Below, one piece after another: positions 28,467 through 39,471 of a stretch of DNA of 45,567 bases; position 1 is the first letter of the stretch; the number at the start of each line of letters is the position of its first letter. The notes beneath the pieces were generated by a model. The model was not told the DNA's origin. It saw only the letters and a list, made by a program, of their open reading frames with translations, and made no database searches. The translations under genes were made by a program, and so were the position numbers. Source of the stretch: Yersinia thracica (GTDB taxonomy: Bacteria; Pseudomonadota; Gammaproteobacteria; Enterobacterales; Enterobacteriaceae); the NCBI RefSeq assembly GCF_902170565.1, contig NZ_CABHXX010000032.1, positions 1 through 45,567 on the forward strand. Reading direction: 5' to 3'.

Positions 28467-30544
28467 CAGGCTGCTCCTATGGTTGACGTCATACGGATCT
28501 GGCGATTATCGCCAATCTCCAAGTTAGACAGCACCACCATCTGCGGTAGGCTACGGCGCAAGAAGCGCGCTAATAATGCACGGAGCGCGTGGTTAACCAG
28601 TAATACTGGCGGTGCGCCCAGCATTTCCTGACGTTGCAGTGCTTGTTTGGATTGTTCCAACAGACGGTCAGCCAGACCCGGTTCTAAGCCACTGCCACCT
28701 TGAAGTGCCTGTAATAACAAGCGCTCTAATGCTGCATCCAGCCCAATAACCTGAATTTCGCCGGTTCCGGGGAACCATTGCTGGGCAATTGAGCGCCCCA
28801 GTGCAACTCGCACCACAGCGGTTAATTCATAAGGATCAGTTTGATTTGGCGCATGCTCGGCAAGTGTTTCAATAATGGTGCGCATATCGCGAATGGATAC
28901 CCGCTCCATTAAGAGGTTTTGCAGCACTTTATGCAGCGTGGTTAAGGTCACCACTCCCGGGATAAAATCTTCTGTCAGTTTCGGCATTTCTTGTGAAACC
29001 CTGTCCAGCAATTGCTGTGTTTCCTGACGTCCGAATAAATCACTCGCATATTGGCTAATCAAATGATTCAAGTGCGTGGCAACAACGGTACTGGCCTCGA
29101 CCACCGTAAAGCCCTGAATCTGCGCTTGTTCGCGCAATGCACTTTCAATCCATACCGCCGCCAAACCAAAGGCGGGATCATGGGTGGCTTCACCTGGCAG
29201 TGTCCCAACAGCATTACCGGGGTTGATCGCCAGCCAGCGGCCCGGATGGGCTTCACCGCTGCCAATCTCGACCCCTTTCATTAATATCCGATAACTGGCG
29301 GGCGGGAGTTCCAGATTATCTCTGATATGCACCACCGGCGGTAGATAACCCATTTCTTGAGCAAACTTTTTACGAATACTGCGAATTCGGCCAAGTAACT
29401 CACCATTTTGCTGGAAATCGACCATCGGAATCAGGCGGTAACCGACTTCCATACCCAATGGGTCTTCCAACTGAACATCGGACCAAGTGGCTTCAGCGGT
29501 GGGTTGATTATCCTGTACCACTGGCGCTTCTGCCGCAGCCGGTTGCTGAGATTGTTTACCGCGCAAACGCCAGGCCAATGCCAACAACGCAGCAGTAAAC
29601 AGCAGGAATACAAAGTTGGGCATTCCGGGCACCATACCCAGTAACCCCAGTACCGCTGCACTCAACACCATCACCCGCGGGTTGTTGAATAACTGGGTGA
29701 CCATTTGCTGGCCGACATCTTGATCAGTGCTCACGCGGGTCACAATAACCCCCGCCGCCGTGGAGATAACCAATGCCGGGATCTGCGCCACTAAGCCATC
29801 ACCGATGGTCAATAATGTATAGGTTTCGGCGGCATGGCCCACCGCCATATCATGCTGGAGAACCCCCACCAACAAACCACCCACCACGTTAATCACCATG
29901 ATCAGTAGCCCAGCAACCGCATCACCACGAACAAATTTACTGGCACCGTCCATTGAGCCGTAGAAATCCGCTTCCTGGGTAACATCAGAACGGCGCTTTT
30001 TCGCTTCGTCTTCACCAATCAAACCGGCATTTAAGTCGGCGTCGATGGCCATCTGTTTACCGGGCATACCATCAAGTACAAAACGCGCGCCAACCTCGGC
30101 AATACGCCCCGCCCCTTTGGTGATAACCATAAAGTTGATGATAACCAAAATGACAAAGACCACGATACCGATGGCAAAGTTGCCACCCACCAGGAAATGG
30201 CCAAAGGCTTCAACGACGCGCCCTGCCGCCGCTGCACCAGTGTGACCATCCATCAGAATGATACGCGTGGAAGCAACGTTTAGGGATAAACGCAATAACG
30301 TCGAGAACAGTAGAATGGTTGGGAAGGCGGCGAAATCCAAAGTGCGCTGGGTAAACATGGCCACCAGCAACACCATAATCGACAGCGCAATGTTGAAGGT
30401 AAACAACAAATCAAGGATGAAAGGCGGCAGCGGCAGCACCATCATCGACAAGATCATTAAGATTAAGATTGGCCCGGCAAGAATTTGCCACTGGGTATCT
30501 TTGAAGTTGCCCGGTAAACGAAGCAGGGCGGCCAAATTAGCCAT
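28466..30544 (-). CDS. flhA: Flagellar export gate protein FlhA
   Basis: FlhA is the large export gate protein that uses the proton gradient and receives chaperone-substrate complexes. The protein is 692 residues, the E. coli length. The N-terminal half has about eight membrane segments (about 20-330). The cytoplasmic loop carries the family signature with ARFVLDGMPGKQMAIDADLN (about 152-171), followed by GLIGEDEAKKRR. The C-terminal cytoplasmic domain (about 360-692) forms the nonameric docking ring. The start overlaps the flhB stop. Confidence 0.98.
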   Translation of the reverse strand: MANLAALLRLPGNFKDTQWQILAGPILILMILSMMVLPLPPFILDLLFTFNIALSIMVLLVAMFTQRTLDFAAFPTILLFSTLLRLSLNVASTRIILMDGHTGAAAAGRVVEAFGHFLVGGNFAIGIVVFVILVIINFMVITKGAGRIAEVGARFVLDGMPGKQMAIDADLNAGLIGEDEAKKRRSDVTQEADFYGSMDGASKFVRGDAVAGLLIMVINVVGGLLVGVLQHDMAVGHAAETYTLLTIGDGLVAQIPALVISTAAGVIVTRVSTDQDVGQQMVTQLFNNPRVMVLSAAVLGLLGMVPGMPNFVFLLFTAALLALAWRLRGKQSQQPAAAEAPVVQDNQPTAEATWSDVQLEDPLGMEVGYRLIPMVDFQQNGELLGRIRSIRKKFAQEMGYLPPVVHIRDNLELPPASYRILMKGVEIGSGEAHPGRWLAINPGNAVGTLPGEATHDPAFGLAAVWIESALREQAQIQGFTVVEASTVVATHLNHLISQYASDLFGRQETQQLLDRVSQEMPKLTEDFIPGVVTLTTLHKVLQNLLMERVSIRDMRTIIETLAEHAPNQTDPYELTAVVRVALGRSIAQQWFPGTGEIQVIGLDAALERLLLQALQGGSGLEPGLADRLLEQSKQALQRQEMLGAPPVLLVNHALRALLARFLRRSLPQMVVLSNLEIGDNRQIRMTSTIGAA

Positions 30545-31692
30545 TAGTCAGTCTCACTCTCTGTTGCAAAATCCAGACCTTCCGGTACTGGCAGATGTTC
30601 AGGTTTTTTCGGGATTAGCCCGCCTTCCCGCTTCCAGCGTTTCAGCTGATACACCCAGGCAAGAACTTCTGCCACCGCGGCATAAAGGGTGGCTGGAATA
30701 TGTTGGCCCACATCACTGTGCCGGAACAAAGCCCGGGCCAGTGGCGGCGCTTCTAACAAAGGAATCCGATGTTCAGCGCCCAGTTCACGGATACGCAATG
30801 CAACCGCTCCCGCTCCTTTTGCCAAGACTTTAGGCGCACTCATTTTTGCTTCGTTGTACTGCAATGCGACGGCATAGTGAGTTGGGTTAGTCACTATGAC
30901 ATCGGCTTTATGCACATCAGCCATCATCCGTCGGCGGGCCATCGCCCGTTGTTGTTGACGAATGCGCCCTTTCACATGCGGGTCACCCTCTTGATCTTTG
31001 AATTCATCACGTATTTCCTGTTTGGTCATACGCAATTTTTTAATATGGTTGGTTATTTGGAAAAACACATCAAACGCGACCATCGGCGTGAGGCCTAAAA
31101 CCACCACTAATCCACAAAAAATAATCAAGTGGAGCGCATCACCTAAAGCCGCCACCGGCGGTGCGGCCATTAACCGCATCATATCGGGCCAGTTATGCCA
31201 GAGGAATATTCCAGTCACCCAGCCGACCAAGGTGGCTTTCAAAATGGCTTTCAGTAACTCAGCCAATGCCTGAGAGGAAAACATCCGTTTTAAGCCCGCA
31301 ATTGGGCTCATCCGCTTGAGGTCAAACTTGATTGATTCGCCGCTAAACAGCACGCCGCCCAACAGCATCGGAACGGCCAGCGCCACTATCACCAATCCGG
31401 CAAAAATAGGTATCATCGCTATTAGCGTTTGGCGCAGTAACATGCCAATTTGCCGTAGCATTTGCTTATCATCACTGATGATACCGTGATCAAAATGCAG
31501 CCCTTGGGCAATCATGGCGGCCAACTGGCGTGCCATCGATTCCCCCGAAACCCACAGAATAGATAAACCGGCCCCAAGCATCAGCATTGAAGTCAGTTCG
31601 CGCGAGCGCGGGATCTGGCCTTTTTCTCGAGCCTTCTCCAGCTTATGGGATGTGGGTTCCTCGCTTTTTTCTGCATCGCTATCTTCAGCCAC
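30544..31692 (-). CDS. flhB: Flagellar export switch protein FlhB
   Basis: FlhB is the gate protein whose self-cleavage lets the export apparatus switch from rod/hook to filament substrates after FliK signals. The protein is 382 residues (E. coli 382). Four membrane helices lie at about 35-55, 90-112, 140-165 and 185-210. The cleavage motif NPTH is at 269-272. FlhB is the first gene of flhBAE and starts about 255 bp from cheZ, after a hairpin terminator candidate. The promoter in 31693-31900 was not resolved by eye. Confidence 0.98.
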   Translation of the reverse strand: MAEDSDAEKSEEPTSHKLEKAREKGQIPRSRELTSMLMLGAGLSILWVSGESMARQLAAMIAQGLHFDHGIISDDKQMLRQIGMLLRQTLIAMIPIFAGLVIVALAVPMLLGGVLFSGESIKFDLKRMSPIAGLKRMFSSQALAELLKAILKATLVGWVTGIFLWHNWPDMMRLMAAPPVAALGDALHLIIFCGLVVVLGLTPMVAFDVFFQITNHIKKLRMTKQEIRDEFKDQEGDPHVKGRIRQQQRAMARRRMMADVHKADVIVTNPTHYAVALQYNEAKMSAPKVLAKGAGAVALRIRELGAEHRIPLLEAPPLARALFRHSDVGQHIPATLYAAVAEVLAWVYQLKRWKREGGLIPKKPEHLPVPEGLDFATESETD

Positions 31693-31901
31693 CGCAATGA
31701 CCTCTGTAAGCGTAAATATTCCTGTTCAGCCTAAGCGTTCCCATGTCAGAGAAATGGATAAGAGATGAAAATTGCTGCCTAGCATGACAAATATTCAGCC
31801 AGCCGATGGATGGAACAAAGCGATAATTGAGGGGTTATTTGCCGGTTCAAGGTGTTCGGTCGGTTTGGTCGGCGTTTATCGAATGACTCAGCAAAAGAGT
31901 G

Positions 31902-31929
31902 GGTAGATGAGAGCTGCCTCTCACCTACC
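31902..31929 (-). terminator. Terminator candidate after cheZ
   Basis: GGTAG-TGAGAG pairs with CTCTCA-CTACC with one internal mismatch and a 4-base loop. It lies about 20 bp after the cheZ stop in transcription direction and is followed by CACTCTTTTGC on the minus strand, a modest U-rich tail. It would end the mot/che transcript before flhB. Confidence 0.6.
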
Positions 31930-31948
31930 TGGTAAGGTTTTCGGCAGC

Positions 31949-32593
31949 TTAGAAACCTAAGCTATCGAGCAGGTCATCAACTTGATCCTGGCTGGCAATA
32001 ACACCCGCACCATTTTTATCCATTTGCGGCCCATTGAGTAAACTGTCAGCGGGTTTTTGCGGTTTTGACGGCATATCGGGAATGTTCTCCATCAATACCA
32101 TTAGCAACTGTTTCTCAATCTCTTGCACCACATCCATCATGCGCTTGATAACCTGACCCGTCAGATCTTGGAAATCCTGCGCCATCATGATTTCCAATAA
32201 TTGCGCATTGGTAAATGAAGTGTGTTGCGGCACGACATCCAGATATGCACGAGTATCTGTGACCAAGTCGCGGGCATCTGACAGCTCGATTGGGTTAGCA
32301 AACCATTCATCCCAGCGAACTTTGAGCGCCTTAGCCGACGACTCCAGCTCATTCTGGCGCGGCTGTGCTGCTTCAACACAGTTCAATGCTCTTTCAGCGG
32401 CCTGTGCCGTCATATGAACCACATAGTCCAGACGGTCACGAGCATCAGGAATAGCTTCTGCGGCTTGAGCAATGGCTTGATCAAGACCCAATTCGCGCAG
32501 ACTGTCACGTAACATCCGCGTCAATTGGCCAATACGGCTTATTATATCACTGGCCGATGCCGCATCTGTTGCGGGCATTTGATGGTTACTCAT
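31949..32593 (-). CDS. cheZ: CheY-P phosphatase CheZ
   Basis: CheZ speeds dephosphorylation of CheY, ending the tumble signal. The protein is 214 residues, the E. coli length. It forms a long helical hairpin dimer; the catalytic segment [19 protein letters not shown] (about 140-158) keeps the Asp143/Gln147 pair. The C-terminal helix [11 protein letters not shown] binds CheY. The ATG at 32593 lies 9 bp after the cheY stop, and a hairpin terminator candidate follows the gene. Confidence 0.97.
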   Translation of the reverse strand: MSNHQMPATDAASASDIISRIGQLTRMLRDSLRELGLDQAIAQAAEAIPDARDRLDYVVHMTAQAAERALNCVEAAQPRQNELESSAKALKVRWDEWFANPIELSDARDLVTDTRAYLDVVPQHTSFTNAQLLEIMMAQDFQDLTGQVIKRMMDVVQEIEKQLLMVLMENIPDMPSKPQKPADSLLNGPQMDKNGAGVIASQDQVDDLLDSLGF

Positions 32594-32602
32594 CTCGCCT
32601 CC

Positions 32603-33028
<426 letters not shown>

Positions 33029-33060
33029 TTAAATACCAAAACCGACTTACACCTGATCTC

Positions 33061-33183
33061 TCCCCAAAGACATTGGCGTTTCAGCCAGGCAGCAAACAAA
33101 CGCATCCCGATGAGCTGACATAAGTCAGTGATTCGGGTGCGTGCGTGTGGCTAACACCGCTGCAACGTCAAGGACGAAGGGGA
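33061..33183. repeat. ERIC-type element between cheB and cheY
   Basis: About 123 bp with the core atcccgatgagctgac..gtcagtgattcgggt and ends ccccaaagacattggcg and caacgtcaaggacgaagggga. It fills nearly the entire cheB-cheY gap and ends at the cheB stop. The arms match the fliI-fliJ array more closely than the copy at 39472, so at least two subtypes are present. Confidence 0.85.
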
Positions 33184-34233
33184 TTAGATGCGCAGGGCTT
33201 GGCCGCTACTAATCTGTGCCAACATCCGCTGGCTTATCTGATTTAACTCCAGAATTTCATTAACACCGCCCATCCCAATAGCTTCTCGCGGCATGCCGAA
33301 TACCACACAACTGGCTTCGTTTTGGGCGAGGGTATAAGCCCCTGCGCGATGCATTTCCAGTAACCCAGCCGCACCATCATTGCCCATTCCCGTCAGGATC
33401 ACACCGACCGCATTGCGCCCGGCATACTGTGCCACTGAACGGAAAAGCACATCGACCGAGGGACGATGGCGATTAACCGCAGGCCCGTCATGGATACGCA
33501 CCTGATAGTTTGCCCCACTTCGCGCCAGTTCCATGTGCCGATCACCGGGTGCAATATAGGCGTGTCCGGGCAATACCCGCTCACCGTCTTCTGCTTCTTT
33601 CACCGTAATTTGGCACAATTTATTGAGTCGCTCAGCAAATGAACGGGTAAAACCCGGTGGCATATGCTGTGTTATCAACAAGGCCGGGCTGGTCGGTGGC
33701 AACGGCTGCAATACCGTGCGGATAGCTTCGGTTCCCCCGGTCGAAGCGCCGATCGCAATGAGCTTTTCGCTACTGAGCAACGGCGTATGAGTCAGCATCA
33801 CCGGCGCATTTTCTGGGCCACGCTGGGGTAACCGAGCTTTCGCCGCCGTGCGGATTTTCTCCGCAATTAATTCGCTGTAAGCCAGCATCCCTTCGCGAAT
33901 ACCCAACTGAGGTTTAGTGACGAAATCAATGGCCCCTAACTCCAGCGCCCGCATCGTTATCTCGGAGTTTTTCCCGGTTAATGACGACACCATCACCACC
34001 GGCATGGGCCGCAGACGCATCAGTTTTTCAAGGAAATCCAAGCCATCCATTCGCGGCATTTCAACATCGAGTGTTAACACCTGCGGATTAAATTTTTTAA
34101 TTAAATCACGGGCAACCAACGGATCGGGTGCCGCAGCAACCATTTCCATGTCTGGGTGACTGTTAATAATCTCTGTCATTAACTGGCGCATCAACGCGGA
34201 ATCATCAACGCACAATACTCTGATTTTACTCAT
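33184..34233 (-). CDS. cheB: Chemoreceptor methylesterase CheB
   Basis: CheB removes methyl groups from receptors (and deamidates them) after phosphorylation by CheA, giving adaptation. The 349-residue protein has an N-terminal receiver domain with Asp56 and a C-terminal esterase domain with the catalytic triad Ser164, His190 and Asp286 all present ([24 protein letters not shown]). The ATG at 34233 ([11 protein letters not shown]) overlaps the cheR stop; a GTG codon just upstream gives one extra residue but is less family-like. Confidence 0.98.
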   Translation of the reverse strand: MSKIRVLCVDDSALMRQLMTEIINSHPDMEMVAAAPDPLVARDLIKKFNPQVLTLDVEMPRMDGLDFLEKLMRLRPMPVVMVSSLTGKNSEITMRALELGAIDFVTKPQLGIREGMLAYSELIAEKIRTAAKARLPQRGPENAPVMLTHTPLLSSEKLIAIGASTGGTEAIRTVLQPLPPTSPALLITQHMPPGFTRSFAERLNKLCQITVKEAEDGERVLPGHAYIAPGDRHMELARSGANYQVRIHDGPAVNRHRPSVDVLFRSVAQYAGRNAVGVILTGMGNDGAAGLLEMHRAGAYTLAQNEASCVVFGMPREAIGMGGVNEILELNQISQRMLAQISSGQALRI

Positions 34234-35093
34234 CACCTCTCCTTGGTCAGTCCATAAACGGTCTGCCCGCGCAAATAGAATTCCCGACTAATCTGACTGA
34301 AATTCTCCGAGTGGCCTGCAAACATCAAACCGCCGGGTTTTAGCAAAGGGACAAAGCGACGCAGAATGCGCTCCTGCGTTTCTTTATCAAAATAAATCAT
34401 TACGTTACGACAAAAAATAGCGTCAAATTGCCCCGGCAATGCCCATTCAGGTGCTAACAGATTCAACTGCTGAAACTGAATCATATTGGCAAGCTCCGGC
34501 CGCACTCTAACCATGCCCTGATGAGGGCCGGTGCCACGCAGAAAATAGCGCTGCATTTGTTGTGCCGACAATGAACGCAATTCATCTTGGCGATACACAC
34601 CGCTGGTGGCTTTCTCCAGCACTTGTGTATCAATATCACTGGCCAATATTTGGCAAGAACCCGACCGATTCCCCAATACATCACAGAGTGTCATGGCGAT
34701 GGAATAAGGTTCTTCGCCGGTCGAGGCCGCAGTACTCCAAACCGAATAATTCCCTGACCGCTGGCGAGCATGCTCTGCCAGAATCGGAAAATGGTGCGCT
34801 TCACGGAAAAATGCCGTGAGGTTAGTGGTCAGTGCATTAATAAATGCCTGCCACTCTGCACTGTTAGGATCGGTCTCCAGCAAAGCCAAATATTGCCCAA
34901 AATCATCAATTCCCAGCAATCTTAACCGCCTCACCAGGCGGTTATAGACCATTTCCCGTTTGTGGGAGGCTAGGACAATCCCAGCCCGTTGGTAAATAAG
35001 TTGGCAAATGCGTCGGAAGTGAACATCCGAGAGCGGGAGCCGTTGAATCATCTGGGTCAGGGGAGACCCAGACTCTTGGGGTGATGGTTTCAT
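34233..35093 (-). CDS. cheR: Chemoreceptor methyltransferase CheR
   Basis: CheR methylates receptor glutamates using S-adenosylmethionine and, in enterobacteria, docks on the NWETF tail of abundant receptors. The protein is 286 residues, the E. coli length, with an N-terminal helical domain and the SAM-binding fold ([16 protein letters not shown], about 119-134; [14 protein letters not shown], about 150-163; [18 protein letters not shown], about 228-245). Only tsr in this window carries the NWETF tail. It follows the Tap-like receptor after 28 bp and overlaps cheB. Confidence 0.98.
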   Translation of the reverse strand: MKPSPQESGSPLTQMIQRLPLSDVHFRRICQLIYQRAGIVLASHKREMVYNRLVRRLRLLGIDDFGQYLALLETDPNSAEWQAFINALTTNLTAFFREAHHFPILAEHARQRSGNYSVWSTAASTGEEPYSIAMTLCDVLGNRSGSCQILASDIDTQVLEKATSGVYRQDELRSLSAQQMQRYFLRGTGPHQGMVRVRPELANMIQFQQLNLLAPEWALPGQFDAIFCRNVMIYFDKETQERILRRFVPLLKPGGLMFAGHSENFSQISREFYLRGQTVYGLTKER

Positions 35094-35121
35094 TCGGTCT
35101 CACCCCACCATGCCGTCTTTG

Positions 35122-36789
35122 TTACACCGTTTGACAATCTGGGGTTTCCTTTGCAGCCGCTGTTTTCACAACAACTTGTTTCACAACAAATGGCTTACCA
35201 CTGTCTGCTGCCGCTTGCCCCTCCCCGCCGTCGCTATCTTGCTCCAAACGAAAAACAGACACTGCATCAGAGAGCATTCCTGCTTGCTCTTCCAGTGCAT
35301 TAGCTGCAGCTGCAGCCTCTTCTACTAATGCGGCGTTTTGCTGAGTGACCTGATCCATCTGTGTTACCGCGAGTGAAACCTGCTCAATACCTCGGCTTTG
35401 TTCATCCGAAGCGGAAGCAATTTCACCCATAATGTCGGTTACCCGGGTCACTGAGCGAACAATCTCTTCCATGGTGGTACCCGCATTTTCGACCAGTGTG
35501 GAGCCCTGGCGAACTCGGCTAACCGATTCATCGATTAACCCTTTGATTTCTTTTGCTGCCTGCGCACTGCGCTGGGCTAAATTGCGTACTTCACCGGCCA
35601 CGACAGCAAATCCACGCCCTTGTTCACCAGCCCGAGCCGCTTCAACCGCAGCATTCAGTGCCAGTATATTGGTTTGGAAGGCAATGCCATCGATAACGCT
35701 GGTAATTGCGCCAATCTTCTGCGAACTGGTGGCGATATCATGCATTGTTTTCACCACGCTGCCGGTTAATTCACCTCCTTTTGCTGCCGTCCCCGATGCT
35801 TCTTGCGCCAGTTGTGTCGCCTGACGGGCATTATCAGCATTCTGTTTCACTGTCGCCGTCAATTGCTCCATACTGGCCGCAGTTTGCTCCAATGAAGCAG
35901 CCTGCTGTTCGGTTCTTGCGGACAAATCATTGTTACCAGCAGATATTTCCTGAATCCCGGTTAACATGGATTCTGTCCCATCGCGAACATGGCTAACAGT
36001 GGTGATAAGCGACTGTTGCATGGTGCGCAAACTGGCAAACATCTGGCTGATTTCATTGCGGCCAGAGACAGTAATTTGACCGGATAAATCCCCCTGAGCA
36101 ATCCTGTCAAAATGGGCGCGCATAATCTTCAATGGCTTGACGAACATGGTTCGTAGCCAGATAAGTGAAGAAATCGCCATCGCAATCACCATCAAAATGG
36201 CACCGGCAAATATCCACATGGAGAGGTGGTAAGCCTGTTGGTTCTGGCTGCCAGCATCCGCAACCACTTCATTGGCATACTGCAAATACTGTATAAAATC
36301 GGCCTCAAACAGATCTTGGGTTTTCTGAGTGGGCTGATCCATAAAACTCTGTAAATTGCTGGCTTCCAGAAAATCGATTAATTGCCGTAAGGAAACACGT
36401 AAATTCTGATAACTGTTTTTTGTCGCGTCTAGCAACTCACCACCGGTATCACTCTCATCAAGACGAGGAACTGCCAAAAACTGATTAAAATACAGATCCG
36501 CTTTTTGTAGTGAGCTACGCGCATTACCCATTAGCGCGTTGACTTGCTCCTGAGGGACTTTGAGAGCCGAGCGAGTCGCCGCCCGGTTTAAGGTATTACG
36601 CGCCTGAAGTAAGGATACCCAACTGAGGCTTAATGCATCCCGCTGCTGGCTACTGAGATCCACTCGATTTAAATTTTGATAGTCTGAGCGAAAAGCAGTA
36701 AATGACAGACCACTTGAAATTAACTGTATCGAGCAAATCAACATCAGTAGCAGGAAAAAGCTGGTAGAAATCCGGATTCGGCCAAACAT
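35122..36789 (-). CDS. Tap-like methyl-accepting chemotaxis protein
   Basis: This membrane chemoreceptor couples ligand binding to CheA through CheW. The 555-residue protein starts [10 protein letters not shown], like E. coli Tap (MFNRIRIST), has membrane helices at about 9-30 and 190-212, a HAMP domain at about 213-265, and a signalling tip ([20 protein letters not shown]). It sits where tap sits in E. coli, next to cheR. Unlike Tap, its sensor keeps RNTLNR at 64-69, Arg73 and DQPT ending at Thr154, the framework of amino-acid-binding Tsr/Tar receptors. It has no NWETF tail; its C-terminus ends KETPDCQTV. The ligand is unknown, so I leave the symbol empty. Confidence 0.9.
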   Translation of the reverse strand: MFGRIRISTSFFLLLMLICSIQLISSGLSFTAFRSDYQNLNRVDLSSQQRDALSLSWVSLLQARNTLNRAATRSALKVPQEQVNALMGNARSSLQKADLYFNQFLAVPRLDESDTGGELLDATKNSYQNLRVSLRQLIDFLEASNLQSFMDQPTQKTQDLFEADFIQYLQYANEVVADAGSQNQQAYHLSMWIFAGAILMVIAMAISSLIWLRTMFVKPLKIMRAHFDRIAQGDLSGQITVSGRNEISQMFASLRTMQQSLITTVSHVRDGTESMLTGIQEISAGNNDLSARTEQQAASLEQTAASMEQLTATVKQNADNARQATQLAQEASGTAAKGGELTGSVVKTMHDIATSSQKIGAITSVIDGIAFQTNILALNAAVEAARAGEQGRGFAVVAGEVRNLAQRSAQAAKEIKGLIDESVSRVRQGSTLVENAGTTMEEIVRSVTRVTDIMGEIASASDEQSRGIEQVSLAVTQMDQVTQQNAALVEEAAAAANALEEQAGMLSDAVSVFRLEQDSDGGEGQAAADSGKPFVVKQVVVKTAAAKETPDCQTV

Positions 36790-36835
36790 CGTAACCTCTT
36801 CTCAGCCAGCTCGTTGGCCAGCTTCTATTTTTATC

Positions 36836-36957
36836 TACCCAAGATAATTGGAGTTGCAGGTAGGCAGCCAGCAAACGAATCCCGATGAGCTTACTCCAGT
36901 AAGTGATTCGGGTTCGTGAGCGCAGCTAACACCCCTGCAATTTCAAGTATGAAGGGT
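36836..36957. repeat. ERIC-type element between tsr and the Tap-like gene
   Basis: About 122 bp starting tacccaagataattggagtt, with core aatcccgatgagcttactc..gagtaagtgattcggg-like arms and right end caatttcaagtatgaagggt. It separates the two receptor genes within one strand. Confidence 0.88.
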
Positions 36958-36966
36958 TGTAGGGGG

Positions 36967-38640
36967 TTAGAAAGTTTCCCAATTATCTTGCAGGTCACTT
37001 CCCAGTGTTTTTTTAGCAGTACCGCTCTTATCCTGTGTCGGCTGTTTGGTTTTTCTCACATCTTTTTTGGTACTACCGTTATCCATATGCAGGACAAATA
37101 CGGACATGGATTGGGTTAACATACTGGCTTGCTCTTCCAGTGCGGCGGCGGCGGAAGCGGATTCCTCCACCAACGAGGCGTTTTGTTGTGTCACACGGTC
37201 CATTTCTGTCACCGCCTGACCCACTTGATCAATACCCCGGCTTTGTTCATCAGAGGCGGAAGCAATTTCGCCCATAATGTCAGTGACGCGGGTCACCGCA
37301 TTCACGATATCTCCCATGGTTTCACCAGCACTTTCAACCAGCACAGAACCCATGTCGACACGGTTAACTGAATCTTCAATCAACCCTTTAATTTCTTTTG
37401 CTGCTTGCGCACTGCGCTGAGCCAAATTACGCACTTCACCTGCTACAACGGCAAAACCACGGCCTTGCTCACCGGCACGGGCAGCTTCAACCGCAGCATT
37501 TAATGCCAGGATATTGGTTTGGAAAGCAATGCCATCAATGACGCTGGTGATATCAGCAATTTTCTGCGAACTACCGGCAATCTCATGCATGGTTTGCACC
37601 ACGTTAGCGACCACTTTTCCGCCTTTTTGCGCGGTTTCTGAAGCACTCAATGCCAGTTGGCTTGCCTGACGGGCATTTTCAGCATTCTGTTTCACCGTGG
37701 CAGTAAGCTGCTCCATGCTGGCAGCGGTTTCTTCCAGTGATGCGGCCTGTTGCTCGGTACGAGCTGACAAATCATTGTTACCGGCGGCAATTTCTGATGC
37801 ACCGCTGTAAATAGCATCGGCACCTAAACGTACATCGCTGACGGTGGTAATCAATTCAGATTGCATATGTTTCAAACTCGCGGCCAAGGTGCCCATTTCA
37901 TTGCGGCTATGCACCTCAATGTTCTGAGTTAAATCACCATTAGCAATATGTTTGATATGTTCAATCAAGTGTTTCAGCGGGTTAATCAAAATGTGCTGCA
38001 TACCCAACCAAACAATGACAATTACAGCAAATACCGCAATCAACACGAAAATAATCACACTCATCGCGTAAGTGAAGGAGCGGTTGCTGTCTTCCACGGC
38101 AGCGGCGTACAGATGGTCGTTTTGGGTCAGATAAGTGTTGTAATCCTGCTCAAAAGCATTTTGGAAACTGGAGGTGGGCTGATCAAAAAATTCATTGATC
38201 TTGCCTGATTCCATCAATTGAATAAGTTCGGTCAATGCGGCAAAGTATTGGTCGTAAGTGAGTTTTAATTTTTTAGCTGATTCTGGGTCTTGTTTGCTAT
38301 CCAAAGGAATTTGTTCATAGCTTTTAAAACGCTCCGCCGCTACACCCAATGTGCCTTTGGCTGAAGCCAAAAGGTCATTCACTGTCGGGCCACTGCCGGT
38401 GTGATTCACATCCATCATGTAGCGGATGCCAGCACGGTTCAGCGTATTACGCGTTTGCAGTAGATTTACCCAGCTTTCATTCAATACCGACTGTTGCTGA
38501 CGGATAACTTGTAAAACCGCAAAGTTTTCTTTGTCATTTTTCAAGGAGTTGAAGAAAAGCCCGCCGGAAACCAGTTGTAAGGCACCAAATAGCACTAACA
38601 CCAGCAGCAAGCTGGTGACCACTTTCATACGCTTGAACAT
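36967..38640 (-). CDS. tsr: Serine chemoreceptor Tsr
   Basis: Tsr senses serine and related cues. The 557-residue protein is close to E. coli Tsr along its length. Serine-contact residues R64, N68, R69, R73 and T156 are present. Membrane helices lie at about 8-30 and 190-212, then HAMP, the methylated coiled coil and the signalling tip. It ends in NWETF, the CheR/CheB docking tail. In E. coli the tar gene lies at this position and tsr elsewhere, so this locus has Tsr in the tar slot. A strong sigma-28 promoter match lies about 80-107 bp upstream. An ERIC-type element follows the stop. Confidence 0.95.
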   Translation of the reverse strand: MFKRMKVVTSLLLVLVLFGALQLVSGGLFFNSLKNDKENFAVLQVIRQQQSVLNESWVNLLQTRNTLNRAGIRYMMDVNHTGSGPTVNDLLASAKGTLGVAAERFKSYEQIPLDSKQDPESAKKLKLTYDQYFAALTELIQLMESGKINEFFDQPTSSFQNAFEQDYNTYLTQNDHLYAAAVEDSNRSFTYAMSVIIFVLIAVFAVIVIVWLGMQHILINPLKHLIEHIKHIANGDLTQNIEVHSRNEMGTLAASLKHMQSELITTVSDVRLGADAIYSGASEIAAGNNDLSARTEQQAASLEETAASMEQLTATVKQNAENARQASQLALSASETAQKGGKVVANVVQTMHEIAGSSQKIADITSVIDGIAFQTNILALNAAVEAARAGEQGRGFAVVAGEVRNLAQRSAQAAKEIKGLIEDSVNRVDMGSVLVESAGETMGDIVNAVTRVTDIMGEIASASDEQSRGIDQVGQAVTEMDRVTQQNASLVEESASAAAALEEQASMLTQSMSVFVLHMDNGSTKKDVRKTKQPTQDKSGTAKKTLGSDLQDNWETF

Positions 38641-38720
38641 GTTATCCCTTCATAAGTACGTCAAAATATAGGTATATCAAAATACGAGTACGTCAAAATA
38701 TAAACGTTTAATTAACTGTG

Positions 38721-38747
38721 TTATCGGCACCAAGAGGGGGAACTTTA
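38721..38747 (-). promoter_or_regulatory. Sigma-28 (FliA) promoter match upstream of tsr
   Basis: On the minus strand: TAAAGTTC, 11 bases, GCCGATAA, 15 of 16 matches to the sigma-28 consensus with exact spacing. It lies in the 284-bp cheW-tsr gap, 80 bp or so before the tsr ATG, so tsr and genes downstream have their own class 3 promoter besides read-through from motA-cheW. Confidence 0.88.
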
Positions 38748-38924
38748 CCGGAGAGAGGGATTATTTTACCGGGGAGATACTGGGTATTAACAATTTGATC
38801 TTTGTGTTTAGGCAAAACTCAGAACAGAAGGGCTGACTTGCCCTCCTGCTCGTTTGAAAAGGTGATGATAGTGTTGTGGTCAGTGACTCGGCATCAAATC
38901 AAAACCTGACCCCATTAGGCTTAA

Positions 38925-39422
38925 TTAGCCTTTCACCACTGAGTCAAGCAATGACATCTCTTCACTGCTCAGCAACTTCTCAATATCAACCAAAATCAGC
39001 ATCCGCTCACCCAGTGAGCCTAAACCGGTCAGATACTCAGTCGCCAGCGTCACAGCAAACTCAGGAGCTGGGCGGATTTGCTCAGCGGTCAATGACAACA
39101 CATCAGATACGCCATCGACCACAATACCGACGACACGCTGACCAAAATTCAGCACGATCACCACGGTATTTTCGTTATAGCTGACACCCTGTTGGGCAAA
39201 TTTAACCCGTAAATCAATAATAGGAACAATAACGCCGCGTAAGTTAGTGACACCTTTAATGAAAGCCGGGGTGTTAGCGATGCGGGTCACTTGATCATAA
39301 CCGCGGATCTCTTGGACTTTCAGAATATCAATGCCGTACTCTTCAGCACCCAGCGTAAAAATCAGGAACTCTTGTCCTACCGTTTCGCCTGCCAGCTTCG
39401 TGACGGTTGCTAGTCCTGCCAT
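38925..39422 (-). CDS. cheW: Chemotaxis coupling protein CheW
   Basis: CheW links receptor tips to CheA in signalling arrays. The 165-residue protein (E. coli 167) is a single CheW-type SH3-like domain, with [20 protein letters not shown] (about 32-51), [13 protein letters not shown] (about 64-76) and the [19 protein letters not shown] segment (about 133-151). It follows cheA after an ERIC-type element and precedes tsr. Confidence 0.98.
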   Translation of the reverse strand: MAGLATVTKLAGETVGQEFLIFTLGAEEYGIDILKVQEIRGYDQVTRIANTPAFIKGVTNLRGVIVPIIDLRVKFAQQGVSYNENTVVIVLNFGQRVVGIVVDGVSDVLSLTAEQIRPAPEFAVTLATEYLTGLGSLGERMLILVDIEKLLSSEEMSLLDSVVKG

Positions 39423-39471
39423 GTTTTTACCCTTTAATCAATAGGTTGAATTTATGTTTTTTTCAAGGCTC

